25,341 bases of DNA from Elysia marginata. Lineage: Eukaryota > Mollusca > Gastropoda > Plakobranchidae. The translations under genes were made by a program, and so were the position numbers. Every line of letters starts with the position of its first letter. Position 1 is the stretch's first letter. The stretch spans positions 133,993-159,333 of the forward strand of contig BMAT01005190.1 in the NCBI GenBank assembly GCA_019649035.1, read 5' to 3'. This document shows, piece after piece, positions 1 through 8,780 of this stretch. The notes beneath the pieces are model-generated. The model had not been told where the DNA came from. It did no database searches and worked only from the letters and a program-made list of their open reading frames with translations.

Positions 1-25
1 TTCTTCTTCTTCTTCTTCTTCTTCC
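1..25. repeat. (TTC)n microsatellite, cut by window edge
   Basis: About eight uninterrupted TTC triplets open the window, so the repeat probably continues to the left. The pyrimidine-only plus strand matches the (TTC)n at 24709-24729; the complementary (GAA)n lies at 21529-21574. No coding role is visible. Confidence 0.92.
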
Positions 26-59
26 ATTCTCCTTTCTTCTTGTATAGTGCACCGAAAAC

Positions 60-182
60 TACTGCAGCTGTTGTTGCTGCTGCTGCTACCGCTCCTACTA
101 CTACTCTACAACTACTACTATTACTACTAATACTAATAATACACTACTACTACTACTACTATTACCACTACTACTACTACTT

Positions 183-213
<31 letters not shown>

Positions 214-308
214 CAATAATACTGCTGCTATTACTACTATTGTGACTATTACTACCACTACTACGGCTATTAATAATGCTACTACCACTACTCCCACTAA
301 TACTACTA
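60..308. repeat. Imperfect ACT/CTA trinucleotide microsatellite
   Basis: Nearly 250 bases are built from ACT/CTA triplets, with an initial GTT/GCT-rich patch (about 67-88) and scattered ATT, ACC, GCT and AAT variants. The many substitutions, rather than length changes, suggest an old array. It directly adjoins the tRNA-like element at about 340-536, and a short CTA block lies on the other side of that element (537-552). The array is therefore either the site the element inserted into or an expansion of the element's 3' tail. Confidence 0.92.
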
Positions 309-339
309 CAAAATATTGAAATATTTTAAAGGTATGAAA

Positions 340-536
340 TTAGCACTGGAGCGAAGTTGGCTTTAAGCGGAAGAGCCAGAAATGTCTTTCTTTAGTAAGA
401 TTCGAACCTTCGACTGTAATAGCGTCGGCCCCCACCGCCTTGCCACATAAAGAAATACAGCTTATACCCCATCGCCACGACGCTCCCTAAATTAGAAGTT
501 TCATGGCGAAGGTCCTCTCTTAGCCCCTTTAATCTT
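340..536 (-). mobile_element. tRNA-derived SINE-like element (candidate)
   Basis: On the minus strand the block carries a textbook RNA polymerase III B box, GGTTCGAATCT (plus 398-408). An A-box-like TGGCAAGGCGGT lies 37 bases upstream (plus 434-445); a second A-like word, TGGCGATGGGG, is at 468-478. The spacing is close to that in tRNA genes, but the intervening bases do not fold into a clean cloverleaf, so this is not a functional tRNA gene. The block is GC-richer than its surroundings and lies between two CTA microsatellite tracts. It is different from the SINE family at 8.5 and 24.4 kb. The ends are estimates. What is seen is the two boxes; that it is a SINE is inferred. Confidence 0.45.
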
Positions 537-596
537 TACTACTACTACTAACAGTATAAGTAATACTATAAAGCGTCAATTTTGTCGTTATTTAGA

Positions 597-614
597 AAAC
601 AGCTATGACCATGA
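597..614 (+). other. 18-base identity to lacZ-alpha start region of pUC/M13 vectors
   Basis: The word AAACAGCTATGACCATGA matches the segment around the lacZ-alpha start codon in M13/pUC cloning vectors and contains the standard 16-mer reverse sequencing primer AACAGCTATGACCATG (598-613). The flanks do not match vector: TTTAGA lies on the left and an A-rich run on the right (614-627), where vector would continue TTACG. It may be a primer or clone-end remnant at an assembly join, or a coincidence. The vector sequence is recalled from knowledge and was not searched. Confidence 0.5.
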
Positions 615-627
615 AAAAAAAAACAAA

Positions 628-2303
628 AAAAGACTTGTATATGGTATTTTATCTTAATATTAAGCACTAGTTGTATGATGATGTTATCTACATGATAGCC
701 ACTAGCCATTATCCAGTACTCTAATTCTCTTACTCATCAAATCTGCCTCATTGCTATAATTGGTCTAGCGCTATTCACTTTTCAGACTATTTCTGAATAT
801 ACAATTTTTAGAACATAACTATTTTTCAGTTTAAATAAAATCAATATTATTGAGAGAAACCTTTTGAAACTCTGATATAAACTTGACATGTTAGCCTTTC
901 AAAGTTAATGAATGCACATTAGAAGAAATTATTTTTAACTACTAATGTGCTTCATATCTAATTTAAACACAGAGGCACAGGCCACATTCTTACATTCAAA
1001 CTAAATTACAAACTTGCACCATCCAACTTAAATATATCGAACTGGAAAGATAAGTTCTTTAAAGAAATATAGATAATTAATAAAGAGAGTTTAGAGAATC
1101 CTTTTTCTGATTCAATTAGCGAGTAGAGATAAATGTTTGCAAGGAAGCAAGATGAATGCCATTTTATTCAAATCTCAAAGATAACAAAGCTAAATCCGAG
1201 GAAATCTCTCTGAATTTTCAAATCTTTGTGTCTTCACTAAATACCATCGTGGCAGCTTTCTGTTATAATGAAACAAAGGTCTAAACCGTCAGTATCTTCT
1301 CTTTTACTGCGAGGCAACTCAGAGCCTCATATATGGTGTTTTTAAAAACAGGAGCGTCCAAAGATTTATACTGGCATATTTTGAAACCCCAAGGTTGTTT
1401 TACGGATTAACAAAACGACATTTCAAAACAATATTTAGATGTTATTAAGCTTGTGAAGCAAAGGACTGAACCTAGACATAATGTTTAATCAAGTACAGAT
1501 CTCTAATAATACAAGTCTGTCAAATCCACACACTAAAGAAACAAATAAGTCGGTTTCGCACCCTACTGTCATGAAAATTAATTGTAAAATGAATGTATAA
1601 AGTTTTTAGATTTTTTTGATCTTGCAAGCTAATGAAAGGCGTTTCTCGTAGCAAAACAGCAGTTTCCATTAGACATTTTTTTTTTTGGCCAATGCACCGA
1701 AAGATCTAGATTATAAGTGCACGAAAACTTTAAGGAAACGTTCATGCAAAAGCTAGATCTATACTCTAGGTTGGGTCTCGATTGATTCAAATGATCTGCA
1801 TGAAGTTCGGAGACACTAGAAAAAAAAAGCAGTTTGTAGGTAAGCTCTGAAAATTATTTACAACCTTGAGCTAAATGTAGATCTCCGTCACAACAGCTCT
1901 ACATAATCTTAGAGTTGCGATGTATATCGCAACAGAGTTTTGAACATAAATAGAGGCTTAGGCGCTATATTTAGATCTAGATATTATTTAGGGCCTAAAT
2001 CTAAACTTACATCTAAATCTGCATCTAGCTATCAATTTCGGCAGTTTTATTTTATGTAAGCAATGATTAGCATATCAGCATGTTGATATGGTATGTTGCA
2101 CAACCTCGTTATGTTTATTTTTTTTCTTCTGTGCTCGAAGCATCAGCTTTGAGTATGGGCATTGCTATCTGTCGATTTCATCATAGTTCAGTTTTGCCGT
2201 TTGTACAAGGGGCAAACAGTGGTCTATATAAATTATATGTGAGTGTTTCAGTGATAGGAATGAGTTCAGAAGCGAAAAAAGCCCTCGCCGACATGCCAGA
2301 TCT
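628..2303. other. AT-rich non-coding stretch
   Basis: No open frame with coding character was found. The visible structure is a cluster of AGATCTAGAT-type words between 1702 and 1982, followed to about 2040 by the looser variants TCTAAATCT and ATCTAGCT, plus short A and T homopolymers. An open frame on the plus strand from 2080 to 2346 runs antisense into the transposase remnant and has no support of its own. Confidence 0.6.
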
Positions 2304-2640
2304 TCAATCCCAAATGCGATTAAACTTGCAGTTTATAAGCACGTAAGCGAAAAACTCAGCTCGTTTTCCTTTGCACCTCCTTCGCACACTAGCCACAACT
2401 TCATAGTTATCAGTTTAAAGATTCCATTTCAATTGTTCTTTAAATTTGAGGCATAGAATAAACTCTGATGGGGCTAGATCTGCGTTATGGGCAGGAAGAG
2501 GTAGGATCTCCTGGTATCTGAGTCGAATGAAAGCATGTTGATTCTTTCGACTGATTTGGGGGCCAGCCTTGGCGTGATTATGAATGACACTATTGCCTCA
2601 TTTCCGATTCATATTGCACCCAATCTAAAAAAAATAATAT
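2304..2640 (-). pseudogene. Decayed mariner/IS630-type transposase, C-terminal part
   Basis: Read on the minus strand, this block gives mariner-like signatures in the right order. First comes GHGILFFLDWV, like the beta-strand segment after the FWD motif. A frame change follows, then VIHNHAKAGPQ, which corresponds to the IHDNARPH segment. Next is EILPLPAHNADLAPSEFIL, the counterpart of the HPPYSPDLAPSDFHLF block. Last are EVVASVRRR and AEFFAYVLINCKFNRIWD, which match the terminal helix and the (R)W(E)KCI end of mariner transposases. Catalytic positions look lost: the second Asp reads Asn and the third reads Glu. An in-frame TAA follows the DLAPSE block by about 15 codons, and stops also interrupt the upstream part. 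37 residues separate the Asn and Glu positions, which recalls DD37-type mariners, but indels make this uncertain. Transposase sequence may extend to about 2700. No terminal inverted repeats were identified. An inactive relic is almost certain. Confidence 0.62.
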
Positions 2641-2964
2641 TCCATGGCCTTAGCATGTTTCGGTGTTTATTACAGCATTAACAGTTTTCATGAAAGATTT
2701 AAGCCATTTGTATCTGATTTTAGCATCATTCCTAGTGACGGGTCGATTACAACGTCATTGGTCTTGCGGGTGTGCTTTAACCGCGTCGTCACCACTCCAC
2801 CTCATTACCAACATTCTTTTTTGCACTCACATCTACACAAGCATCTCTATAGATATCATTTATGGGTCAATGTGCCTCCTGGTTCAAAGCATGTGACCTG
2901 TTTATCTTTTACAACCGATCTTAAGATTTTGTTTTGTTGTTATAGATTTATTTTTAAATACAGC
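2641..2964. other. Flank of the mariner relic, no clear content
   Basis: An open frame of 107 codons runs on the plus strand (2644-2967), antisense to the likely continuation of the transposase. On the minus strand there are only short stretches (for example TNDVVIDPSLGMML at about 2700-2755) that I could not place in any family. This may be further degraded transposon sequence. Confidence 0.3.
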
Positions 2965-3081
2965 TAATCCTTATCTATATCCAGTAGTAGATACACCATG
3001 CCAGATCTGTGCGATGATTCGACTAGAGATAATCCTTGCCTATATCCAGCAGTAGATGCACCATGCCAGTTGTGTGGGAGA
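2965..3081. repeat. 65-bp tandem duplication, about 1.8 copies
   Basis: Copy one (2965-3029) and copy two (3030-3081) begin with the same TAATCCTT...CTATATCCAG core and continue through GTAGAT.CACCATGCCAG. There are only a few substitutions, mostly transitions, over the first 50 bases. Similarity then fades. It lies beside the mariner relic. No frame is kept open through both copies. Confidence 0.75.
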
Positions 3082-4151
3082 ATGAGAGGTGTTGGTGAGA
3101 GGATTCCTTGCCCAAGTTCAAAGACAATAGAACTATGAGTGGTTCCTTTTGCTTTGGTTTATGGAAATGCTCAAAACACCTAATTTCTTTTAAGAAACTT
3201 TATTTCAAATAATTTGTCTTTGAATTTAGTGGTGAATATGGTAAGCGGCTTCCAAATCGTTTTTCTTTAAAAATATAAGCTACAACATAAAAAGATCTAA
3301 ATTTATTTTGACTTTTAAAAATTCCCATTCCTGTAAATTAAAGAAACTGACAATACAAATGAACTAGGGTATATTATTATCTCTTCCTTAAAGAGCGAAC
3401 TGTTGAAAGTAGCTCTTTAAGTAAGGTCATAAAAACATTCATCCAGAGCAGTCTTCAATTTCAAAGAATTTACTATTATTTTGAAATATCGGAATGCACG
3501 AAAAGGTCATACTGATGTGATAGGCTTCTTGTTCTTCTTCGGCGTTCGGCGGCTGCGTCATTGTCAACATCTAAATAAAGTTTTAGCTGGAAATTTTCCC
3601 AACCTACTAAACAAGATTACTAAATCGAGTGCAAGTTCAAAAGGTCTCTAAGTCAGGACAACCAATTGTTCTGAATAATTCAAGCGGGGCATACGGTAGG
3701 GAATAGTGTATTCTCTGCATCGAAAAGATTATATAGAGGAGCGTTGCTATGGATGAAATAATAGTGATGTTTTATTATCATAATTTACAACGTATGATCT
3801 CCATATCAATACCCTTGAGATACCTAAAAGATGCTAATCTACCACAAAACAAGATTATGTATATAAAACAAATTTAGTATCTCTGATAGATGTTATGCAT
3901 TTAAAAAGGCTCCAGGAGAGTTGAATAAATTTGGAGCAAATTTAATTTCTGCATATAACATCGGTTTCTGCGTGGTCTGCAACAAAGGCTAAAAATTCAT
4001 CTCGGTGTGTAACCATCTCTTTACAATACAAACATGAAGGCATTAAACTCTTAACACAGACAGTTTCTTCCAAGTCTTGGCATCTTATATATGTAAACTT
4101 CGAAAACAAAGTTAAGTTTTAAAATTATTTTAGGCTTAGCTAAAATAAAGT
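3082..4151. other. AT-rich non-coding stretch
   Basis: I see no conserved frame, no RNA gene and no internal duplication here. A TTCTTGTTCTTCTTCGGCG patch at about 3527-3545 is the only low-complexity feature. Confidence 0.5.
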
Positions 4152-4318
4152 GGAATCCTGATAAAGTCAACACCTCATAACCGGTTAAATGTGTTGATTT
4201 TTAAGCAAGATTTGACTTTACCCATTACAAACATACAAAGAAATATAAAATCGGAGTGCAAAACAGTGTTGACTTTTTGCAAGAGTTTCTCTTAAAAGTG
4301 TTGACTTTAGGTGGATCC
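4152..4318. repeat. Inverted-repeat cluster, possible MITE
   Basis: TAAAGTCAACAC (4162-4173) is the exact reverse complement of GTGTTGACTTTA (4298-4309). Outward of these 12-bp arms, GGAATCC on the left mirrors GGATCC on the right with small gaps, giving imperfect terminal arms of about 21-22 bases around a 167-bp block. The same word recurs inside as GTGTTGACTTT (4266-4276) and GTGTTGATTTT (4191-4201). Four related copies in 150 bases is far from random. The size and arms fit a small non-autonomous DNA transposon, but no clean target duplication was seen. Confidence 0.38.
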
Positions 4319-5729
4319 GACTATAATTAGATGAAGGCCCGTGTTGTTTCTATGACATACTTGATGTTAAAGCAAAATGCACATATTATCAAATGATTTA
4401 GAATCATTGCAATATTCCTTGTCAATCTCAATTCCTACTACACAACAAAGTTGTACTATTAAGTGACATATTATAGGTGAGAAATAAAATTTAAGACAGA
4501 AAGCTACCCCACTGCGATTTTTCATAACATGGATTCATTGTAAATTAGAATTATTTAGGAGACTCATGAAAATGTATACCTCGCAAAATTTTACATACGC
4601 ACTACATTTTGAGCTAGTGTACATGAGTCCAATTTTTGTCTATTTAGTAAGTATATACATTTGAAAGAATAATACAGATCTATTTTGTTTTCAGGCGGTT
4701 TGAAAGAATATATCAAGTGGCCCCAGAATTACGAGGTACCACTGTAGCTCAGTAATGACTTAAGAAATAAATAATTCAATTATGGGCCTTATCCATGTTC
4801 TGTGTAGGAGATTTAATTCTATGCAATTCAGGTTTTATTTTCTTCAAAAAGTTATTTGTGTGTCATTGAAAATTGAATCTTTCCAGAAGTAGAGTAATGA
4901 TAATTTAATATAAACAAAAATGGGTGCTATTTTGGAATAGATCGATAGCGTTGACAAAAATGTTTTAATTACTCCAATGATAAACAATTGTTGGGGTGTT
5001 TGATCACGCAATTGTATGTTAAATGGAAACTTGAAAAAGCTTTTCAAATGAGAAATAACCTTTTTATTGTGTGCTTTTCTTGTTACTTTTCTTTAAGCCT
5101 TTTGATTTTTTAAGAAACAAGTTTTTAAATGACTTAAAAGATTTTTATATTGATTTGCCCACTGTTAATACAAGCAATATCAAGTTGATTACGAGGAGAT
5201 AAAGAGATTATGTATCCTGTATCCATTATTATTTTCTACAATGGAATGAACACTACCTGCTTCCTCTCCATCAAAAATCTTGTTAACAAACTAGAAACAA
5301 ATCTCGAAAATGCAGTTTTAAAAAATTCAAAATGGACATAGGCAAGACACGTGGCTAGAAAAACAACAAAATGGTAGGCATTACAAACTACCGAATGGCT
5401 AATGTGGAGATATGCGGGATTCAAACAAAAGTATAACGCTGATAAAGCCAGGGAATCATGGGATGGTAAAAAAACAACCCTTAGAATAGTTTTTTTTCCT
5501 CTGGACGTTGTTGATGTTGTTTTCCAAAATAAGCAGTAGGTATGTAAAAACTTCTATAATTATGCCTAAACCTCGGTCACAACCAATGATTATGTAATAT
5601 CTATTTGGAAAGTATTTGTGAAGTTAAAACTTTAATGGTGCAATAAATACATAATACAATCCAATTATATCATACTTGTTTGTGTAAAGAGTCTAGTGTG
5701 CCGAAGAAGACCTCGGTGAGTAAAACATT

Positions 5730-5936
5730 TCATACTTTAATGTAGTAAAAAATACCTCTAGTTTTTGCATTTAAGGAGAACGTTTTTTGACCCATCCTGA
5801 AAGTTTCCGAAGCTTTCTCCGATTCTTCATACATTGGTAGGTGTTCAATGTCGAAGCTGTTCCTCGATGACTCAGCCAAGAAATTTTCAGCCAATATGAG
5901 TACTCTTGTTGCCGAATAGTTTACAAAAGTTATCAA
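5730..5936 (-). CDS. Unassigned short frame, possible exon
   Basis: The 68-codon frame contains a polar, charged stretch with ESSRNSFDIEHLPMYEESEK and MGQKTFSLNAKTR. Its codon choice is more varied, and it has more G and C, than the flanking AT-rich DNA. If it is an exon it may end at an AG|GTATTT donor (exon edge at 5756), which would drop the last codons. The upstream acceptor (AG near 5905-5907) has a poor pyrimidine tract. I do not recognise the protein. It could be chance. Confidence 0.14.
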   Translation of the reverse strand: MITFVNYSATRVLILAENFLAESSRNSFDIEHLPMYEESEKASETFRMGQKTFSLNAKTRGIFYYIKV

Positions 5937-6480
5937 ACAATCAAAAAATGTATTATTGATTGGGATGAAAACGGAATCTCATCTCACTCACTTTTCTTTG
6001 TTAGGATATTTTATCACCCAGGGTGCATTTTGTTTAATCCTGCAAAATAAATATCTTTGGCAAAATCGAAATTTAAAAAAAAAACCTGCTGCATTTCACT
6101 TAAAACTTGGAAATAGAGATCTTCTCCCTTTTCAAATTTAGCAAAATTAAAAAAAAAAAATTCCTATTACCTAAATTGGATTTTTAGGAGTAACACCTTA
6201 TTGTTGGGAATACCAGAACGAAATTTCCCCGGATTCTAACATTGTTACTACGTGAACTGTGAGGACAGTTAAAGACTGCTAAAAACTGGCTGCAGATTGT
6301 TATCTCTTGTGTTGGATAATTATCAAAGATCAATACAAGATAAACACAGAAAGAGGAGCCACCTAAGAGAAAAGCCAAGGCGGACTCAATTATCACACCA
6401 GAAAATATTTTTATCTGCGGAGATTATTCAAGGATATGCCTTTCCCGCATCGGATTAGTCAGCCTTCAGGGTGTCTTTAG

Positions 6481-6678
6481 AAGCTGTCGACAAGCGTTTC
6501 CTTGACCAGTTATTCAATTTTTAAGCTAAATGGAATTACTGGTTTTATGCCTACAAAAAGATTCATTGAAATTGACAGAAGCAAGTTTTGTATCTTTGGC
6601 GTGTCCAATAAATTGACGCCAAGTGTGACAGTCCATTACCTTGTAAACAAAGTCACAGGAAGATGCTTTTGCCGTTGA
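6481..6678 (+). CDS. Unassigned 65-codon stop-to-stop frame
   Basis: The frame opens just after a TAG and runs to TGA. The only in-frame ATG is at codon 23. Residues include FIEIDRSKFCIFGVSNK and SVTVHYLVNKVTGRC, a mix of beta-strand-like hydrophobic and charged positions with three cysteines in the last 30 residues. A pyrimidine-rich segment ending in TTTTTAAG at about 6518-6525 could serve as an acceptor. No homologue is recognised, and it may be a chance frame. Confidence 0.12.
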   Translation, partial: KLSTSVSLTSYSIFKLNGITGFMPTKRFIEIDRSKFCIFGVSNKLTPSVTVHYLVNKVTGRCFCR

Positions 6679-7134
6679 CTCTTTATGTCCGTAGTTGGTT
6701 TATCTTGATAAACAATGTATGTAAATACAAAGTCAGTTTTATTGCAAAATAAGAACGCCGAAAATGACACGACAATCTTATATAAGTTTTCAATTTTAAC
6801 AATGGGTAGTCTTCTCCAACAAAAAGGCTAAATTTATGAGACTTGGTTTATTGAAATGACTAACATCTGAATTGATTAGAATTTGTTAGCAAGAACTATC
6901 TAACTTTATTTTGCTTTCTTGTAAAAAAATACCGTCTAGCAGAACTATACTTTTCCGCGTTCGCATTGTTTAACCTGAGTCTATGATCGCAGACAGCGAC
7001 AGATTCATCTTATGGTGTCCTAGCTATTGAAAAGGCATTCTGTCTGAGAAAACCACGTGACATCGGGCAGGGGTTTTTCGAAGGCTTATCTAGGCTTGCA
7101 AGAAAAGTTATTCCTCAGTATGCCCTATAGTACT

Positions 7135-7279
7135 CTCGCACGCTCTGTTTTGTTTAGGTCATTGACACTATCCCTGTCAAGTCAGTTGGGACATAAGAGT
7201 CAGCGCACTAGCCATTTCTAAGTCTCAGTATGGCAGGTTCCAAGACCTGGTGATTTAGTTGATTTACGGGCCCAAGGCC
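7135..7279 (+). mobile_element. Diverged dispersed repeat, copy A (tRNA-SINE-like)
   Basis: This copy aligns by eye to reverse-oriented blocks at 11192-11330 and 16899-17054. Shared landmarks in order are GTCATTGACACT.TCCCT, GTCAG.GCACT, ATGGCAG.TTCC.AGAC and TGGTGATTTAG. The segment CAGGTTCCAAGACCTG (7234-7249) can fold as a tRNA T-arm: stem CAGG/CCTG and a loop starting TTC. GGTTCCAAGACC (7236-7247) resembles a pol III B box. The tRNA relationship is an inference; the repeat relationship is seen directly. The ends are approximate. Confidence 0.5.
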
Positions 7280-8454
7280 AAATGAATCGCCTCGTGGCTT
7301 CCTTCGACTTTTATTTCTTAGCTTTAGTTTTAATGTTTCTCAGTTTAAACATCAGTTGTCTCTGTGGTTTTCATTCGCCGGGTGTGTCATTTACATATTT
7401 CTTTTTTCCCGAAAAGCTCGATTAATATATAAATTTTAAATGCTCACTACATAAAAGATTACTGGGGTTACTTCGGAGTGTCATCTTATCTCTATTGCGT
7501 CCCATGACATTGCACAAACTACGTTTTCATCAATTTTTGCGCAGTTCGACTTTTTCTAGCCTGTAATCATCTATAATTACGCGTTTCCCACTGGGTCACT
7601 CTTTTGTTTTTTCTTCTTTGCAAAGCTTTATTTGTTATATTTTTCAATGATTCCGAAGTATTTCAAATGTCTCTGTTTCACAAACTTTAATAGGCTTATA
7701 TCTGACATACCGGCACCAATTTTTTGCAGTTTTTTTCTCCATTCCAGATGTTATCTTTCTAGCTTTTGTATTTATGCTGCGAAGGCACCTTCTCTCAGAG
7801 GCTTCTCAACCAATGTTTTGGTTAAGGTCCATGCTTTGCGATCATAAGTAAAAGTAGAAAGCAGGTAAAAGTAAATGTTCAATGATTTAGGTTTTTGACC
7901 AATCATCTAACATTTTGTGGTCGTAAGTGTAGTTTCAATGGAGTTAAATTGGGGATTTTACTGCGTTTATTCTCGTATATTAAATTTCAGTAACAGTTTT
8001 AACATCTTTTGTTTTAGCTGATAAACAGAATCTATGTAAATATTTACCTCAAATTTGAAGAATATGTTCAACCGAGCGTGATTTCAACTTTCAGGACAAG
8101 TTTAACTTCGTTTGTATTCCGTTTTAAGTTCAATCCACTTTTGAAGAATGCACTCACTCATGCCCCTTTCACCTTTCCTGTTTCCCTTTTATAGAATCGA
8201 TTAAGGGGTTCTGAGGTCAAATAAAACAACAAAAAAGGAAAAAGAAAATTCACAAAATCGGAAAACGCTGAGCACGTTGCCTCTTCAGCGGAACTCCCTG
8301 GAATAAGCAATTAGTGGTAAACCGGAAACAAAACTAAATTAATTGAAAGCCTCTGGGAGCTGACCTTATTGCTATAGTATAGGTTAGATGGGTACGCAGT
8401 GAGCAATGTCAGTTCACTAGATACCACGACCGCGGTTCTGATATTGTACTAACT
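7280..8454. other. AT-rich non-coding stretch
   Basis: One hydrophobic, low-information frame lies at 7632-7847. Apart from that I see nothing coding and no repeats. A weak continuation of copy A similarity may reach about 7308. Confidence 0.5.
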
Positions 8455-8461
8455 GGCGCGA
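8455..8461. repeat. Left direct repeat, putative SINE target-site duplication
   Basis: GGCGCGA here is repeated exactly at 8774-8780, immediately outside the SINE on each side. Its GC-only character in an AT-rich setting makes the match more telling than seven bases would normally be. Confidence 0.55.
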
Positions 8462-8773
8462 TTGGTTGGTTAGTTGTTAGAATTTTAACGTCTCTTTTCG
8501 ACTACAAGGTTATTTCAGAGACGGCGCTGAGGACAATTGAAAACGTGCTGCCGCACTGTGATGTAAGAAACGCTTGCATAGACCACACCCAGTCACATTA
8601 TTCTGACACCGTACCGACCAGACTTAACACTAAATCCATAATGCCAGACACTAGGCGGATCAGCTGCTAATACCAATTTTAAAGTCCTTAATTTGACTCG
8701 GCCGGGGATCGAACCACGCACCTCCCGATCTCTGAGCGAGTGCCTTACCGCTAGGCCACAGAGCCGATAAAGA
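8462..8773 (-). mobile_element. tRNA-derived SINE, copy 1, well preserved
   Basis: On the minus strand the element starts near CGGCTCTG. It has a good A box TGGCCTAGCGG (plus 8748-8758) and an exact B box GGTTCGATCCC (plus 8705-8715), the internal pol III promoter of tRNA-derived SINEs. A body of about 200 bases follows. The element ends CGTTAAAATT...AACTAACCAACC. It aligns without rearrangement to 24384-24686 at roughly 85% identity by hand count. Its flanks carry the direct repeat GGCGCGA. Two open frames read through it on the minus strand are products of the element and not a gene. The 15 bases between the direct repeat and the A box may belong to the head or to the flank. Confidence 0.87.
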
Positions 8774-8780
8774 GGCGCGA
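8774..8780. repeat. Right direct repeat, putative SINE target-site duplication
   Basis: Exact copy of GGCGCGA at 8455-8461. The pair brackets the SINE and defines a 312-bp insert. Confidence 0.55.

Larger units (their letters stand above)
4319..7134. other. AT-rich non-coding stretch with two weak exon-like frames
   Basis: Most of this is featureless. Two short frames have more mixed codon composition than their surroundings. One is on the minus strand at 5730-5936, with a possible GT donor at 5754-5755. The other is on the plus strand at 6481-6678 (65 codons between stops). Neither resembles a known family. A frame at 4844-5047 (minus) and one at 6184-6396 (minus) show no coding signs. No polyadenylation or promoter signal was convincing. 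Confidence 0.45.

Noticed and set aside
1..308. CRISPR-like or regulatory repeat array
   Set aside because: The repetition is a trinucleotide microsatellite with no spacer-repeat alternation.
2080..2967. Plus-strand frames at 2080-2346 and 2644-2967
   Set aside because: The first runs antisense into the decayed transposase and the second lies over its likely continuation; the minus strand gives family-specific motifs, the plus strand none.
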